Assembly: GCF_002217795.2 (NCBI RefSeq)
Contig: NZ_AP018823.1
Coordinates: 1,116,001 to 1,180,000, forward strand
Source of the DNA: Aquitalea magnusonii
Lineage (GTDB): Bacteria; Pseudomonadota; Gammaproteobacteria; Burkholderiales; Chromobacteriaceae
Direction of reading: 5' to 3'
Length of the DNA stretch: 64,000 bases
This document shows positions 28,045 through 37,944 of this stretch, one piece after another. The translations under genes and the position numbers were made by a program. Under the pieces are notes generated by a model, which was given only the letters and a program-made list of their open reading frames with translations, was not told the origin of the DNA and ran no database searches. Every line of letters begins with the position of its first letter. Position 1 is the first letter of the stretch.

Positions 28045-28968
28045 ATGAAGCAAGTAGGACATTACCTGCAATTCAGCGACCTGAATCACGAGGAGTATCG
28101 TCACATCTTCGAGCGTGCCAAGGTTCTGAAGCGACGACACAGCGAAAAACAGCTGTATCAGCCGCTGGTAGGCCGCGTAATGTCCATGATCTTCGAAAAG
28201 AATTCCACGCGTACGCGGGTTTCCTTTGAAGCCGGCATGGCCCAGCTTGGCGGCCATGCGATGTTCCTGGACACCAAAACCTCCCAGTTGGGGCGTGGTG
28301 AGCCAATCGAAGACACGGCACGGGTGCTGTCGCGCATGAGCGATATCATCATGATCCGTACCTTCGAACAGTCGCTGGTAGAGCGTCTGGCGGCGCATTC
28401 CAAAGTGCCGGTGATCAACGGTCTGACCAATGAATACCACCCCTGTCAGATTCTGGCGGACATCTTTACCTTCATCGAGCATCGTGGCTCGATCAAGGGC
28501 AAGACCGTTGCCTGGATCGGCGATGGCAACAATGTCTGCCGTACCTGGCTGCAGGCGGCCAAGATTCTTGGCTTCAAGCTGAAGGTGGCAACCCCGGTAG
28601 GCTACGAGCTGACCGTGCTGGATGGTGAGCATTACGGCCCGGAACACTTCGAGCCCAGCCACAGTGCCGTCAAGGCCGTGGAAGGCGCTGATCTGGTGAC
28701 CACCGACGTGTTCACCAGCATGGGCTACGAGGCCGAAAGTGCCACCCGTCTGGAAGCCTTTGCCAGCTACCAGGTAAATGCCGAGCTGATGAAGCATGCC
28801 AAGCCGGACGCATTGTTCATGCACTGTCTGCCGGCCCACCGCGGCGAGGAAGTGACCGCCGAGGTCATCGACGGCCCGCAGAGCGTGGTATGGGATGAGG
28901 CGGAAAACCGCATGCATGCCCAGAAAGCCCTGATCGAATATCTGCTGCTTGGTCATCAGTACGACTGA
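28045..28968 (+). CDS. argF: Ornithine carbamoyltransferase
   Basis: 307 aa cytoplasmic enzyme that joins ornithine and carbamoyl phosphate to citrulline in arginine synthesis. The carbamoyl-phosphate site STRTR is at residues 54-58, HPCQ at 132-135 and HCLP at 260-263, all intact. The start [10 protein letters not shown] at 28045 is the family N-terminus. The frame is open upstream to 27934, but that part lies inside the terminator hairpin and is not family-like. argG follows 44 bases later, so the two are probably one transcript. Confidence 0.95.
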   Translation: MKQVGHYLQFSDLNHEEYRHIFERAKVLKRRHSEKQLYQPLVGRVMSMIFEKNSTRTRVSFEAGMAQLGGHAMFLDTKTSQLGRGEPIEDTARVLSRMSDIIMIRTFEQSLVERLAAHSKVPVINGLTNEYHPCQILADIFTFIEHRGSIKGKTVAWIGDGNNVCRTWLQAAKILGFKLKVATPVGYELTVLDGEHYGPEHFEPSHSAVKAVEGADLVTTDVFTSMGYEAESATRLEAFASYQVNAELMKHAKPDALFMHCLPAHRGEEVTAEVIDGPQSVVWDEAENRMHAQKALIEYLLLGHQYD

Positions 28969-29012
28969 ACTGGCAGGACAACCCACTAGATTCGCTGGAA
29001 AGAAAACGCATC

Positions 29013-30239
29013 ATGTCTGACATCAAAAAAGTAGTGCTGGCCTACTCCGGTGGCCTGGATACCTCCGTCATCCTGAAATGGCTGCAAGACACCTATCACT
29101 GTGAAGTAGTCACTTTCACCGCCGACATCGGCCAGGGTGAAGAAGTGGAACCGGCCCGCAAGAAAGCCATTGCGCTGGGCATCAAGCCGGAAAACATCTT
29201 TATCGAAGACCTGCGCGAAGAGTTTGTGCGCGACTACGTGTACCCGATGTTCCGTGCCAACGCCATCTACGAAGGCGAGTACCTGCTGGGTACTTCCATT
29301 GCCCGTCCGCTGATCTCCAAGCGCCAGATCGAAATCGCCAATGCGGTGGGCGGCGATGCGGTATCGCACGGTGCCACCGGCAAGGGTAACGACCAGGTGC
29401 GTTTCGAGCTGGGCTACTACGCGCTGAAACCGGACGTCAAGGTGATTGCACCGTGGCGCGAATGGGACCTGCTGTCCCGTGAAAAACTGCTGGCCTACGC
29501 TGAAAAGCATGGCATCGACATCAGCAAGAAAAAGAATGGTGGCAGCCCGTACTCCATGGATGCCAACCTGCTGCACATCTCCTACGAAGGCACCGTGCTG
29601 GAAAACCCGGCAGCCGAGCCGGAAGAAGATATGTGGCTGTGGACGGTCAGCCCGGAGAATGCCCCGGACCAGGCCGAATACATCGAGCTGAGCTACGAAA
29701 AGGGTGATATCACCGCCATCAACGGCGTGGCCATGACCCCGGCACAAGTGCTGACCGAGCTGAACCGTCTGGGCGGCAAGCATGGTATCGGTCGTCTGGA
29801 CATCGTGGAAAACCGTTATGTGGGCATGAAGTCCCGTGGCTGCTACGAAACTCCGGGCGGCACCATCATGCTCAAGGCGCACCGCGCCATCGAATCCATC
29901 ACGCTGGACCGCGAAGTGGCCCACCTGAAGGATGAGCTGATGCCGAAGTACGCCAAGCTGATCTACACCGGCTACTGGTGGAGCCCGGAGCGTCAGATGC
30001 TGCAAGGCCTGATCGACGCTTCGCAAGCCACGGTCAACGGCTGGGTACGCCTGAAACTGTACAAGGGCAATGTCATCGTGGTGGGGCGCGAATCCAAGAC
30101 CGATTCGCTGTTCGACCCGAACATCGCCACCTTCGACGAAGACGGCGGCGCATACAACCACGCCGATGCAGCCGGCTTCATCCGCCTCAATGCCCTGCGC
30201 ATGCGGATTGCCGCCAATGCCAAACTCAAGCGCGGCTGA
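29013..30239 (+). CDS. argG: Argininosuccinate synthase
   Basis: 408 aa enzyme that condenses citrulline and aspartate with ATP, the step after ArgF. The N-type ATP pyrophosphatase loop AYSGGLDTS is at residues 10-18, with [11 protein letters not shown] after it and [10 protein letters not shown] in the substrate domain. Length is normal for the type I enzyme. A strong terminator follows. The other arginine genes (argB, argC, argH and so on) are not in this window. Confidence 0.96.
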   Translation: MSDIKKVVLAYSGGLDTSVILKWLQDTYHCEVVTFTADIGQGEEVEPARKKAIALGIKPENIFIEDLREEFVRDYVYPMFRANAIYEGEYLLGTSIARPLISKRQIEIANAVGGDAVSHGATGKGNDQVRFELGYYALKPDVKVIAPWREWDLLSREKLLAYAEKHGIDISKKKNGGSPYSMDANLLHISYEGTVLENPAAEPEEDMWLWTVSPENAPDQAEYIELSYEKGDITAINGVAMTPAQVLTELNRLGGKHGIGRLDIVENRYVGMKSRGCYETPGGTIMLKAHRAIESITLDREVAHLKDELMPKYAKLIYTGYWWSPERQMLQGLIDASQATVNGWVRLKLYKGNVIVVGRESKTDSLFDPNIATFDEDGGAYNHADAAGFIRLNALRMRIAANAKLKRG

Positions 30240-30249
30240 TTGGCCCGCT

Positions 30250-30284
30250 AAAAAAAACCGCCTTCGGGCGGTTTTTGTTTTTTG
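30250..30284 (+). terminator. Terminator after argG
   Basis: The stem AAAACCGCC-TTC-GGGCGGTTTTT is followed by more T, 12 bases after the argG stop codon. Confidence 0.9.
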
Positions 30285-30414
30285 CTGCATTTATCTGGTG
30301 GAAAAGTTGAGAGCCGGCTCAGGGCGGCGTATCGTATCGATTCTGTTTGCCTGACTGGCAGATGTCACGACAAGCCATGTGAGCCCATTACTGCATTCAT
30401 CAAGGAACATCAGG

Positions 30415-30618
30415 GTGTCTGAAGAGCAATTTACCGATATTTCCATGACCGTGTGTCTGACCGGTCTCATCATCTTCATGGGTTTCATCATCTGGGACCT
30501 GGGCAAGAAGTCCCAGGCAGGCAAGATGGGTACTGCCGTGCTGTTTCTGGTACTGGGTTTCGGGGTGGTCGGCTTCATCTTCAAGAACGTGCTGGTGGAG
30601 TTCCTGGTACTGAAGTAA
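30415..30618 (+). CDS. Small DUF2788 membrane protein
   Basis: 67 aa with two hydrophobic segments (about residues 9-27 and 39-60) around a KKSQAGK loop. It resembles the short betaproteobacterial DUF2788 family of unknown function. The GTG at 30415 has AAGGA eight bases upstream, which decides it over an unsupported ATG at 30379. Single gene between two terminators. Confidence 0.75.
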   Translation: MSEEQFTDISMTVCLTGLIIFMGFIIWDLGKKSQAGKMGTAVLFLVLGFGVVGFIFKNVLVEFLVLK

Positions 30619-30632
30619 ACAGCACTACGTAA

Positions 30633-30668
30633 TGAAAACGGGTTGGCCATTGCCAACCCGTTTTTTTA
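30633..30668. terminator. Terminator between the DUF2788 gene and the LysE-type gene
   Basis: The stem AACGGGTTGGC-CAT-TGCCAACCCGTT is followed by seven T. On the other strand it is followed by TTTTC, so it may also serve the minus-strand transporter gene. Confidence 0.85.
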
Positions 30669-30696
30669 TGGTGATATGCACTGTTTGCCGTGCCGC

Positions 30697-31335
30697 TTAG
30701 CGCGGTGGCAACAGGATCAGCCGCAGGCCAAGAGCGATGAAAATGCTACCGGCCAGGCGATCCAGCCACTGGCTGGCCTTGGGGGTGCGCTTAAACCAGT
30801 TGCCAATGGCACCGGCAAAATAACCCAGGCTGCCAAACAAGATTGCGGCTTGTGCGGTGAAGATCAGCCCCAGAATCGCTGTTTGCCAGCCACTGTGGCC
30901 CTGGGCCGGATTGACGAACTGCGGCAGGAAGGCCAGAAAGAACAGCACGACTTTGGGGTTGATGGCATTGGCAATCAGGCCCTTGCGAAAATGTGCTGCC
31001 AGCGGGGTGTTCCCAGCCTGACTGCCATCGGCGTGCAGGCTGCTTCCCTTGCTGTGGATAGCCTGCCAGCCCAGATATACCAGATACGCGCCTCCGGCAA
31101 ATTTCAGCAGGCCAAAGGCAGTGGGCGAGGCGGCAATCAGTGCGCTCACCCCCAGTGCCGCCAGCAGGGTGTGGGTGATGCAGCCCAGCGCGCAGCCCAG
31201 GCCAAATACCATGCCCTGCCGCCGCCCCTTGGCGATGCCCAGGCTCAGGACCATCAGATTGTCAGGTCCGGGGGAGAGGGTGATCAGTACTGCTGCGGCA
31301 GTGAAGGCTGCCAGTTGCTCAGGGCTTACGATCAT
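30697..31335 (-). CDS. LysE/RhtB-family amino acid exporter
   Basis: 212 aa inner-membrane protein with about six hydrophobic segments. The start LITLSPGPDNLMVLSLGIAKGRRQG is the LysE/RhtB signature. These proteins export amino acids such as homoserine, threonine, lysine or their analogues. It is the last minus-strand gene of this block, with its own spacing of about 150 bases from the permease gene, so it may not belong to the amine-catabolism set. Substrate unknown. Confidence 0.85.
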   Translation of the reverse strand: MIVSPEQLAAFTAAAVLITLSPGPDNLMVLSLGIAKGRRQGMVFGLGCALGCITHTLLAALGVSALIAASPTAFGLLKFAGGAYLVYLGWQAIHSKGSSLHADGSQAGNTPLAAHFRKGLIANAINPKVVLFFLAFLPQFVNPAQGHSGWQTAILGLIFTAQAAILFGSLGYFAGAIGNWFKRTPKASQWLDRLAGSIFIALGLRLILLPPR

Positions 31336-31437
31336 GGCGACGCTCTCAGGGTAAACAAGACAACATCATTAAGTATTTTCTGGCAGCGGACAAGCAGGCT
31401 TGTCCGGTTGGCTTGCTTTGTTCCCGGTGTATTCAAC

Positions 31438-31466
31438 AGAAAACGGCCATGCTGGGCATGGCCGTC
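31438..31466 (-). terminator. Terminator after the APC permease gene
   Basis: The stem ACGGCCATGC-CCA-GCATGGCCGT on the minus strand is followed by TTTTC, 20 bases after the permease stop codon. Confidence 0.75.
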
Positions 31467-31485
31467 ATGGTTGCCGACCTCAGGG

Positions 31486-33024
31486 TCAGGCGGTCTTGTC
31501 CAGCGCACTCTCGATCTCGCGGATGTGTGCCTGATGTTTCTGGATGCGCTCACCGATGGGCGGCCCCTTGAACTGCTTGCGCACCCCCAGTACGAACCAG
31601 AAAAACAGCAGCACCAGCAGCAGTGCCACGGTGAGGTATAACACCTTCTGATTGGGCGGCTGCATGCCGACAAAGGCCAGAATGGCACCGCCAAGAGTGG
31701 CCAGCAGGGCGATCGGTTTTGATGCCGCGCCCAGGCTGAACGGACCTTTGTGCGTCCAGGTCTTGCCTTCGGCAAACATCCCTGCAGTCACCGGAATGAT
31801 GTAGGAAATGTACAGGAATACCGCAGAACCGGCGGACAATACGGTAAAGGCATCTCCGTACAGGGTGGCGACGATAGCCAGGGTGGCGCTCACCCAGATG
31901 GCCAGGCCGGGGGTGCGGTGAACCGGGTGTACCTGTTTAAGCTGGTGGGAGAAGGGCAGGCCGCCATCACGGGCAAAGGCATACATCATGCGAGAGGTGG
32001 ATGTCAGGCAGGCCAGGCCGCACAGATAGTTCACCAGGAAAATGCCGATGCCCAGCACGGCCTTCAGCAGCGGCGGCAGGCTGCCCAGCAGCAGGTCAAA
32101 AAAGCCCATGCCGGCCTTGACGCCAGCCTGCATGCTGGGCAGTACCAGCACGAAGGTGCAGATCAGGATGTAGCCGAACAGGGCGGACCATAGCACGGAG
32201 CGCAAAATGCCCTTGGGTACATTGTGGGCGGCCTGATGGGTTTCTTCGGAAGTGTGGGCCGAAGCGTCATAGCCGGTGAGGGTGTACACCGTCAGCAGCA
32301 GACCGGAGAGGAAAACCAGCAGGCTGCTGTCCGTCTTGGGCCAGGTGCCGCCATCGGCACCGCTGAAGTTGCTGAAGGTGAACAGGCGGGAGAAGTCCAG
32401 CGGTCCGGGGGCATAGGCCAGCAGCGCAACGGTCAGGACCACGGCAATGACGAAAATCAGGTAGCCGGACATATCGGTCAGACGGGTGGTGATCTTGATG
32501 CCCAGATGGTTGAGCCATGCCTGGCTGATGGTGATGCCCGCCAGAAACAGGGTTTGTTCCGTCCAGGTGAGTTGCTCTGGATTGATGCCCAGCAGGGGGG
32601 CAATCAGGGTTTTGAAAAAGGGGTCATACACGCCGAAATTGACCGAAGCCACTACGAAGATCAGCCCTAGCAGATTGATCCAGGCGGTGACCCAACCCAA
32701 GCCCTTGCCGCCGAGGATGGACGACCAGTGATACAGGCCGCCGGCGGTGGGGTAGGAAGAGGCAATTTGCGCCATGGCCGCAGCGACAATGCTGGCAAAC
32801 AGGGCACCCACCGGCCAGCCTATGCCGATGGATGCGCCGCCTCCGGCGCTCAGTCCGGCGGGAAAGGCGGTGATGCCGCCGGCCAGGATGCAGATGATGG
32901 AAAAGGAAATGGCAAAGTTGGAAAAACCGCTCATGCGTCTGGACAACTCCTGAGCGTAACCCATGCTGTGTAACAGTTTCTCGTCCTCGCCCGGCGGCGT
33001 GGCGGCGTGCTGATCTCGCTTCAT
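31486..33024 (-). CDS. APC-superfamily amine/amino acid permease
   Basis: 512 aa with about twelve hydrophobic segments. The start LHSMGYAQELSRRMSGFSNF and the SIICILAGGITAF segment match the amino acid/choline transporter (ACT) branch of the APC superfamily, which includes fungal GABA and choline/ethanolamine carriers. The ATG at 33024 has AAGGA seven bases before it. It lies downstream of the hydrolase, dehydrogenase and ligase genes on the same strand, so it is the likely uptake system of amine set I. Substrate is inferred only. Confidence 0.85.
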   Translation of the reverse strand: MKRDQHAATPPGEDEKLLHSMGYAQELSRRMSGFSNFAISFSIICILAGGITAFPAGLSAGGGASIGIGWPVGALFASIVAAAMAQIASSYPTAGGLYHWSSILGGKGLGWVTAWINLLGLIFVVASVNFGVYDPFFKTLIAPLLGINPEQLTWTEQTLFLAGITISQAWLNHLGIKITTRLTDMSGYLIFVIAVVLTVALLAYAPGPLDFSRLFTFSNFSGADGGTWPKTDSSLLVFLSGLLLTVYTLTGYDASAHTSEETHQAAHNVPKGILRSVLWSALFGYILICTFVLVLPSMQAGVKAGMGFFDLLLGSLPPLLKAVLGIGIFLVNYLCGLACLTSTSRMMYAFARDGGLPFSHQLKQVHPVHRTPGLAIWVSATLAIVATLYGDAFTVLSAGSAVFLYISYIIPVTAGMFAEGKTWTHKGPFSLGAASKPIALLATLGGAILAFVGMQPPNQKVLYLTVALLLVLLFFWFVLGVRKQFKGPPIGERIQKHQAHIREIESALDKTA

Positions 33025-33247
33025 GATGATCCTTTTTCCTGTGTTGAATGACACCTTGTGGAAATGCACTTGCTGAAACATCACCCTTTGCATTACCAGC
33101 AAGCGCCGGGCAAGAGGATGGCCGAGGGTCGGTGTTGCCTATTGCTCGCCCCCATGGCGGCGATCCTGTTCCTGCCGGTCTGCTGCTGGTGTTCTGCGGC
33201 ACGTTGCTGCCGTAATGACCGAATGGCGGTGCGTGCAGCCACCGGCT

Positions 33248-33955
33248 TCAGTTCTTGTTGCTGCTCATGCGGATCAATGCATCAAACAGCGCCTGCTGGC
33301 GGCTGTCTTCGGCAGCGGAAAGCTCCGGATGCCACTGCACTGCAATCACCTGCGGTGCATCATCGATTTCAATGGCTTCAATCACGCCATCCTCGGCCCA
33401 GGCGACGGCGCGCACGCCATGGCCTGCACGGTCGATTGCCTGGTGGTGCCAGGATTTGCTGCTGATTTGCGTGCTGCCCAGCAGCCCGGCCAGGCAGGAG
33501 TTTGCGGCCACCCGCACCCTGTGCAGGGTGGGGTCGCGTGGCGGCACCCGGTGTTCTACCGCTTCACCCACCACATCCGGCAGATGCAGATGCAAGCTGC
33601 CACCCAGCACGGTATTGATAATCTGCAAACCGCGGCAGATGGCCAGCGTGGGCAGCTTGCATGCAAGCAGGGAGCGTGCCAGTGCGATTTCGGTTTCGTC
33701 CCGTTCCGGGCTGAGGTTGTAGATGGTGGGGTGCAAGCCACCATCGAACAGCGCTGGCGCAATATCGCCGCCACCAATCAGCACAACCCCGTCCAGGGCA
33801 GCCAGCCAGCTGTCGATGGCGGATTGCCCCACCGGGGGAAGCAATACCGGTGCCCCGCCCGCCCGCACCACGGCGTGTACATAGTCCAGCGGGGTGTGAT
33901 AGCCATGGCCCTGGCCGGCGGGGTAGGTGGTCAGGCCGATCAGCGGGGGCTTCAT
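33248..33955 (-). CDS. Class I amidotransferase-like gamma-glutamyl hydrolase (PuuD-like), set I
   Basis: 235 aa, peptidase C26 type. Nucleophile Cys107 is in AICRGLQ and the catalytic His/Glu are in QWHPE near residue 210. In the Puu pathway such enzymes release glutamate from gamma-glutamyl-GABA. It overlaps the iron alcohol dehydrogenase gene by 4 bases (ATGA), so it is translationally coupled. It is only distantly like the second PuuD at 45905-46660, which suggests another gamma-glutamyl substrate. Confidence 0.82.
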   Translation of the reverse strand: MKPPLIGLTTYPAGQGHGYHTPLDYVHAVVRAGGAPVLLPPVGQSAIDSWLAALDGVVLIGGGDIAPALFDGGLHPTIYNLSPERDETEIALARSLLACKLPTLAICRGLQIINTVLGGSLHLHLPDVVGEAVEHRVPPRDPTLHRVRVAANSCLAGLLGSTQISSKSWHHQAIDRAGHGVRAVAWAEDGVIEAIEIDDAPQVIAVQWHPELSAAEDSRQQALFDALIRMSSNKN

Positions 33956-35115
33956 GGCAGCCTTCCTTCCACGGCGGCCTGATAGATGCTGCTGTAGTCG
34001 CTGGCGCTGAGCGCGAGCGGATTGCCGCCATCGCTGGGATCGGCCTTGGCCATGCGGCCGATGGTGTCAGCCTGCCCGATCGGGAGGTTGATCTGACCCA
34101 GGCTGTGCGGAATGCCCAGCGCGCTGCGCAATTGCAGTATCCAGGCCAGGAAACCGTCAAAACTGCTATCGGCCAGACCGATATAGCGCGCCGCGGCGGT
34201 CAGTTTGTCGGCAATGGCAGGACGATTGCGCACCATCACATAGGGCAGCAGGATGGCATTGGCCAGGCCGTGGTGGGTGTCGAACACCGCACCGATGGGA
34301 TGGGCCAGCGCATGCACGCCGCCCAGTCCCTTCTGGAAGGCGGTGGCGCCCATGATGGACGCCGCCAGCATGTGGGTACGGGCTTCGATATTGCCGCCAT
34401 CGGCATAGGCGGCCGGCAGCCAGTCATGCACCAGTTTCATGCCTTCCAGCGCCACACCCTGTGCCAGTGGGTGATAAAACGGTGAACAATAGGCTTCGAA
34501 ATTGTGCACGAAGGCATCGATGCCGGTGGCCGCGGTTAGCTGTGGCGGCAGGCCGGTGGTGAGTTCCGGGTCGGCCAGAACCAGTCGTGGCAGCATGGAC
34601 GGGTGGAAGATGATGACCTTGCGGTGGTCTTCCTCATCAATGATCAGCGAGGCGCGGCCCACTTCGGAGCCGGTGCCGGCAGTGGTGGGGATGGCAATGG
34701 TGGGGGCCACGCCGGCCACATTCACCCGCAGCCAGTTGTCGCCCACATCTTCAAAATCCCATAGCGGACGATCCTGGCCCACCATCAGGGCAATGGCCTT
34801 GCCCACATCCAGCGCGCTGCCACCCCCCACGGCAATCACGCCATCGTGCCGGCCTTCCTTGTAGGCATGGATGCCGGCGTAGACATCGCGCCCCACCGGA
34901 TTGGGGCGCATGTCGCTAAATAGCTGCGCTGGCAGGCCGGCGGATGCCAGGTAGTCCAGCAAGCGCGCCACCAGCGGCAGCCGACAGAGGCCCGGATCAG
35001 TAACCAGCAGCGGGCGGTGCATGTTCAGTTGTCGGCACAGTGCGGGTAATTCGCTGGCGCGGCCTGCGCCAAAGCGGATGCTGGTCGGATAGTTCCAGTT
35101 GCCTTGCAGTTGCAT
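33952..35115 (-). CDS. Iron-containing alcohol dehydrogenase, set I
   Basis: 387 aa group III NAD-dependent dehydrogenase. Nucleotide-binding GGGSALDVGKA is at residues 97-107. Iron ligands Asp200, His204, His268 and His282 are all present, matching the FucO pattern. It is coupled to the hydrolase gene by a 4-base overlap and follows the aldehyde dehydrogenase by 3 bases. An alcohol dehydrogenase inside a glutamylation operon suggests that the glutamylated substrate carries a hydroxyl group. The proposed reaction, oxidation of a gamma-glutamyl amino alcohol, is an inference. Confidence 0.85.
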   Translation of the reverse strand: MQLQGNWNYPTSIRFGAGRASELPALCRQLNMHRPLLVTDPGLCRLPLVARLLDYLASAGLPAQLFSDMRPNPVGRDVYAGIHAYKEGRHDGVIAVGGGSALDVGKAIALMVGQDRPLWDFEDVGDNWLRVNVAGVAPTIAIPTTAGTGSEVGRASLIIDEEDHRKVIIFHPSMLPRLVLADPELTTGLPPQLTAATGIDAFVHNFEAYCSPFYHPLAQGVALEGMKLVHDWLPAAYADGGNIEARTHMLAASIMGATAFQKGLGGVHALAHPIGAVFDTHHGLANAILLPYVMVRNRPAIADKLTAAARYIGLADSSFDGFLAWILQLRSALGIPHSLGQINLPIGQADTIGRMAKADPSDGGNPLALSASDYSSIYQAAVEGRLP

Positions 35116-35118
35116 GAT

Positions 35119-36504
35119 CTACCCCTTGAGATGGAAGGACTTGATGCGGGTGAGTTGCTGATAGCCCAGTACCGACAGCGAAATGCCCCGGCCAGTGTCC
35201 TTGACCCCGGTCCAGGCGAGGGCAGGGTCCAGGTAGTCGCAACGGTTCATGAACACGGTGCCGGTGGCAAGCTCATCCCCCAAGCGGATTGCCGCCTGGT
35301 GGTCCTGCGTCCACAGCGAGGCAGTCAGGCCGTAGGTGCTGTCATTCATCAGGGCGATGGCCTCGGCATCCGAGTCCACCGGCATGATGCCGATGACCGG
35401 GCCGAAGCTCTCGTCGCGCATTACGCTCATGCCGTGATGCACGTCCACCAGCACCTGCGGGGCCAGATAGGCCGTACCGGGTGCATCGGCGGCAAAGTGG
35501 CCGGCAGGAATCAGGGCCTTGGCCCCGGCGGCCACGGCGTCGGCAATCTGGCCGCGCACAAAACTGGCGGCGCTGGCACGCACCATGGGGCCCAGATTGG
35601 TGTCGGCATCCAGTGGATTGCCAAAGCGGTAAGCCTTGGTGAGCGCGACAAAGCCGTCAACAAAGGCGGCGTAGTGGCTGCGGTGAACATAGATGCGTTC
35701 GATACCGCAGCAGGATTGCCCGGAGTTGAAAAACGCACCGTCCACCAGGTTTTCGATGGCGCAGGCCAGGTCGGCATCGGCGCGCACATAGGCCGGGTCC
35801 TTGCCGCCCAGCTCCAGTCCTACACCGATAAAGCGCTCACTGGCCGCCCGCTGTACGGCACGGCCACCGGCCACCGAGCCGGTAAAGGCAACAAAATCGA
35901 TCTGCGGTGCCGCCACCAGCCGCAGGGTGGCGGCATGGTCCAGTTGCAGGCTCTGGAATACGCCCGGCGGCAGCCCGGCGGCATCAAAAGCCTGCTGGAA
36001 CAGCTCACTCACCAACGGTGTTTGCGAGGAGTGCTTGAGGATGACGCTATTGCCGGCGGCCAGCGCCGGCACGATGGTGTTGATGGCGGTAAGGAAGGGG
36101 TAATTCCATGGTGCCAGTACCAACACCGTACCCAGCGCTTCGCGGCGCAGAAAGCGCTGAAAGCCGGGCTTGGCGGCAGGGTGGATGTCGGCCAGCCCCT
36201 CCTCGGCAATGGACAGCATGTAGCGGGCGCGCTCTTCCAGACCGCGCACTTCGCCGGGCGATTGGCTGATGGGGCGGCCGATCTGGCGGCTAATGGCTTC
36301 GGCACAGGCATTCTTGTGGGCGACCAGCCAGTCCACGGCTAGGCCGATCAAGGCCTGGCGTTCGGCCAGCGGGGTATGCTGCCAGCCGTGCTGTGCTGCC
36401 TTGGCGGCATCCAGTACCGCCTGGGTGTGGCTGGCCGTGGCATAGGGCCGCTCCAGCAGGACGGCACCATCGACGGGAGAAATCACGGAATAAGATGTGC
36501 GCAT
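35119..36504 (-). CDS. NAD(P)-dependent aldehyde dehydrogenase, set I
   Basis: 461 aa. General base Glu231 is in LELGGK and catalytic Cys265 in GQSC, with APWNYP and the FTGSVAGG cofactor loop in place. It is shorter than the usual 480-500 aa and lacks the longer N-terminal arm. The start is adjacent to the stop codon of the ligase gene. In set I it would oxidise the aldehyde made by the iron alcohol dehydrogenase. Clearly different from the PuuC-like enzyme at 43336-44823. Confidence 0.87.
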   Translation of the reverse strand: MRTSYSVISPVDGAVLLERPYATASHTQAVLDAAKAAQHGWQHTPLAERQALIGLAVDWLVAHKNACAEAISRQIGRPISQSPGEVRGLEERARYMLSIAEEGLADIHPAAKPGFQRFLRREALGTVLVLAPWNYPFLTAINTIVPALAAGNSVILKHSSQTPLVSELFQQAFDAAGLPPGVFQSLQLDHAATLRLVAAPQIDFVAFTGSVAGGRAVQRAASERFIGVGLELGGKDPAYVRADADLACAIENLVDGAFFNSGQSCCGIERIYVHRSHYAAFVDGFVALTKAYRFGNPLDADTNLGPMVRASAASFVRGQIADAVAAGAKALIPAGHFAADAPGTAYLAPQVLVDVHHGMSVMRDESFGPVIGIMPVDSDAEAIALMNDSTYGLTASLWTQDHQAAIRLGDELATGTVFMNRCDYLDPALAWTGVKDTGRGISLSVLGYQQLTRIKSFHLKG

Positions 36505-37872
36505 TTAGATGATCTCGAAGTAGCGTTTCAATTCCCAGTCGGTGACATGGCGCTGGAACTCACGTTCTTCCCACTCGCGGGTGGCGGCAAAGTGATCGAC
36601 AAAATCATCACCAAACCAGTCGCGGGCAGCAGACGAGGCGCGCAGGGCCTGGGCGGCATCCCACAGGGTGCGGTGCAGTTGCAGGTGCGGTGGTGCCTGC
36701 ATCAGGTAACCGTTGGCAGTCACCGGTTCTTCCGGCTCAATCTTGTTTTCTATGCCGTACAGTCCGGCGGCCAGACCGCTGGCGAGTGCCAGATAAGGAT
36801 TGGTATCCGCACCCGGCAGGCGGTATTCCACCCGTTGGGATTTGCTGCTGCCCGGAATGGCACGAATGGCCACGGTGCGGTTATCCACGCCCCACAGGGC
36901 GCTGGTGGGAGCCCAGTAGCCGGGTACCAGGCGGCGGAAACTATTGATGGTGGGTGCGGCCAGGCTCATGAATTGCGGCATCAGTTTCTGGATGCCGCCA
37001 ATGAAATGACGCATGGTGTCGCTGATATTGTGCTCACGCCCGTCCTGGTGGAAGGCGCTGTGGCCGTCCCGGTCTTTCAGCGAGATATGGATGTGGCCTC
37101 CCTGGCCGGAGTGCTCCTCGTTCCATTTGGCCATGTAGCACACCATGCGGCCCTGTTTCTCCGCCAGAACCTTGGAAAAGGTTTTGAAGCAGACGGCGTT
37201 GTCGGCCGCCGTCATGGCTTTGTCCACCGTCAGGGCGGCTTCCAGTGCGCCGGGGCCGGTTTCTTCGTGAAAGCCTTCGATCGGCATATCCATCTGTTCG
37301 CACAAATCCAGCAGGCCGCGATAGAACTCGGTATTCACCGAGTTGCGCAAGACCGAGTACCCAAAAGCACCGCTGCCCAGTGGCTTGGGCTGCTGGTATA
37401 GCTTGCCCTGCAGCGCCTCATGGCTTTCGTCGGTGACCAGGAATTCATACTCGAAGCCAGCCATCGGCTCAAAGCCCATGGCACGGGCGCGCTCCACTAC
37501 CCGGCGCAGCACGCCGCGCGGACACAGCCCTTCCAGCCGGCCAAGCACCTCGCCCTGCACGAAGATCATATTGTCTTCCAGCGGCAGCTCGCGGCAGGAC
37601 TCGGGAATCAGCCTGATCTGCGCGTCGCCATAGCCGCGGCCCCAACCGGTAAGCAGGGTGTTGTCGTACAGCTTGTCTCCCACATCCCAGCCGAATACCA
37701 CGTCACAGAAGCCAAAGCCGCCCTCCAGCGAGGACAGGAACTTGTCGCGCGACATGTATTTGCCGCACATCACGCCATCGATATCTACCAGGCCAACCTT
37801 GATCTGCCGTAACTGACGCTGTTCGATCAGGGTTTTCAAATCCGCCATTGTCTTCACATGCCGAGCATCCAT
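36505..37872 (-). CDS. Glutamine-synthetase-family gamma-glutamyl-amine ligase, set I
   Basis: 455 aa. It has the GS beta-grasp start (KVGLVDIDGVMCGKYMSRDKF) and the catalytic domain with GFEYEF, EETGPGALEAAL and the GGHIHISL segment. It belongs to the PuuA-like branch, which glutamylates amines instead of ammonia. The ATG at 37872 has AAGGAG seven bases upstream; the frame is open 63 codons further through the AT-rich promoter region. First gene of the set I row and divergent from the MurR/RpiR-type regulator. Amine substrate unknown; an amino alcohol is proposed. Confidence 0.85.
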   Translation of the reverse strand: MDARHVKTMADLKTLIEQRQLRQIKVGLVDIDGVMCGKYMSRDKFLSSLEGGFGFCDVVFGWDVGDKLYDNTLLTGWGRGYGDAQIRLIPESCRELPLEDNMIFVQGEVLGRLEGLCPRGVLRRVVERARAMGFEPMAGFEYEFLVTDESHEALQGKLYQQPKPLGSGAFGYSVLRNSVNTEFYRGLLDLCEQMDMPIEGFHEETGPGALEAALTVDKAMTAADNAVCFKTFSKVLAEKQGRMVCYMAKWNEEHSGQGGHIHISLKDRDGHSAFHQDGREHNISDTMRHFIGGIQKLMPQFMSLAAPTINSFRRLVPGYWAPTSALWGVDNRTVAIRAIPGSSKSQRVEYRLPGADTNPYLALASGLAAGLYGIENKIEPEEPVTANGYLMQAPPHLQLHRTLWDAAQALRASSAARDWFGDDFVDHFAATREWEEREFQRHVTDWELKRYFEII

Positions 37873-37944
37873 GATTGCTCCTTGTGCTGGTGTTGGGTGG
37901 GTGGCAGGTGTGGTCTTCCTCCTGTTGTGCGCAGTATTGTTCGT

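Noticed and set aside
28986..30290. 434-codon minus-strand open frame opposite argG
   Set aside because: Antisense shadow; argG has all expected motifs and a ribosome-site-supported start.
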